DNA of 64,000 nucleotides from assembly GCA_963691655.1 (NCBI GenBank), contig OY829328.1, positions 9,700,204 through 9,764,203 on the forward strand. The letters are read 5' to 3'. This DNA is from Toxonevra muliebris. Taxonomy: Eukaryota; Arthropoda; Insecta; Diptera; Pallopteridae. Each line of letters begins with the position of its first letter. The stretch's first letter is position 1. Below are positions 63,085 to 64,000 of this stretch, one piece after another. The position numbers and the translations under genes were made by a program. The notes beneath the pieces were generated by a model. That model had not been told where the DNA came from. It did not search any database and was given only the letters and a program-made list of their open reading frames with translations.

Positions 63085-64000
63085 GATTGCATGTAGCCGA
63101 ATAACAACTGAATAACTTCGTTTCTTACTGTTTTCGTATGAGTGCAACAAAAACGCCATTTTTCACGTGACTCTTGTTGTTGAAGTTTTTGCACTCATCC
63201 TCTTTCCAATTTTTAAAGTTTTTTTCTATTGATACTTTCTACACTTATCGGCACAAACACGATGTAGTACACGAATATAACATATGGGAGGAAAGCAGCT
63301 CGAGCTCTCTCACTAAAGCACATGAAATAAAACTGTGAGAAGTCCACCCTTTGCTTGATTTTATGTCGCCGATCCTCATTGGAACTCGTTCTCTAAGCAC
63401 AAAAATTTTCAACTCACCCTCACTAAAGAAGTTTCACTTCAAAAATCGAAGGGATTCACCTCCAAGTGGGATTAGTCTCCAAGTGGAAATGCTCTATCAG
63501 ATCAAACATCCTTATAAACCTAACCTAAGCTGTATCGTTTTGAAAAAAAAAACTCTAAAAATTTACAAATGGGCCATTAAATCGAGTCATTGAGCAGTTT
63601 TTTTTTACTTTTATTTTTTGCCAAACTTGATTGTTGTATTATTTGTAATTTTCAGAGGTTTTTTGCTAAACATTTCAGTTTATGATAGCTTATTGGAAGA
63701 GTCGAAGTATTTGGGAGTTTTCATAAACATAAGCCAAGTTTTTTTTTTGGAAGGCCACAAAAAGCTAAAAATTTTTGTTTGTTTTTTGGTATGGGACTTG
63801 AGGCACCTTAATGCATGTAATTGTATGTGTACAAATATAAAAATATTTTATACTTTTTAATTACACATTTCTGTGTTTGTGTTTGCAACATTTTAATGAT
63901 GCGTATAAATTTCTTTTGCAAATATTCAATTTTTATTTTATATTTTTAATGAAAAATATTGTCAATACATATTAATTGGCATTTTTTCTTGTTAAATAGC
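63085..64000. other. Upstream region, nothing recognised
   Basis: AT-rich DNA. GATACT(T/C)TCTACA(C/T)TTATCGGCACAAACACGA at about 63231-63262 repeats sequence seen at about 62077-62110 on the other side of hAT copy 5, so a local duplication flanks that copy. Frames at 63351 and 63618 are not recognised. Confidence 0.4.

Noticed and set aside
1..64000. CRISPR arrays, bacterial operons, viral genes, rRNA
   Set aside because: Searched by eye and not seen; the repeats present are transposon ends, minisatellites and simple repeats.

Overview
The window is AT-rich eukaryotic DNA from an insect, most likely a higher fly and possibly a tephritid fruit fly. The evidence is one intron-bearing gene with CAG/CAA-type glutamine and ACN-type threonine runs, GT-AG introns, many ACATATGTATG-type microsatellites, and relics of Tc1/mariner, hAT, piggyBac-like, PIF/Harbinger-like, non-LTR and Penelope-like elements. 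There is no bacterial-type gene arrangement, CRISPR array or recognisable virus. The species is an inference, since no marker gene is present.

One protein-coding gene is well supported, on the minus strand. Its first coding exon (37551-38113) encodes a signal peptide and a Gln/Ser/Thr/Pro-rich region and ends in a strong phase-2 donor. A 14.4-kb intron leads to a very large last exon (23119-16801). The exon phases agree and together give a protein of about 2293 residues: a secreted mucin-like and Glu/Thr-rich protein of about 1.8 thousand residues followed by a serpin domain of about 465 residues. The serpin has the structural signatures of the family, but its reactive-loop hinge is replaced by an insert of about 85 residues, so it is probably not a classical protease inhibitor. 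An acceptor at 38376 implies an untranslated first exon further right that I could not place.

The rest is intronic or intergenic DNA with many mobile-element relics. (1) Five copies of one non-autonomous hAT-type family lie at 30-1687, 4462-5432, 29790-30754, 51844-52789 and 62212-63076, each with its own 8-bp target duplication. (2) A separate hAT-type element at 27301-29148 has an exact 8-bp duplication and contains a TA-flanked inverted-repeat element, which in turn contains a retrotransposon RNase H fragment: a three-level nest inside the big intron. (3) A second member of that TA-flanked family is at 23697-24466. (4) A complete but dead Tc1-like transposon lies at 44524-45695, and a dead mariner at about 58210-59711. 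(5) A Penelope-like element 3' end (about 8940-9440) keeps a GIY-YIG endonuclease fragment and a hammerhead-ribozyme-like motif. (6) Non-LTR retrotransposon pieces occur at about 12930-13690, 28000-28497, 35640-36700 and 61745-61945. (7) Small inverted-repeat elements include a TTAA-flanked piggyBac-like one (56098-56562), a TTA-flanked Harbinger-like one (14496-14614) and large fold-backs at 26247-26560 and 33191-34577.

Layout: 1-15.9 kb is downstream intergenic DNA with repeats; 16.8-38.4 kb is the serpin-mucin gene, whose intron is loaded with transposons; 38.4-64 kb is upstream or 5'-intronic DNA with further transposons and long stretches in which I recognise nothing.
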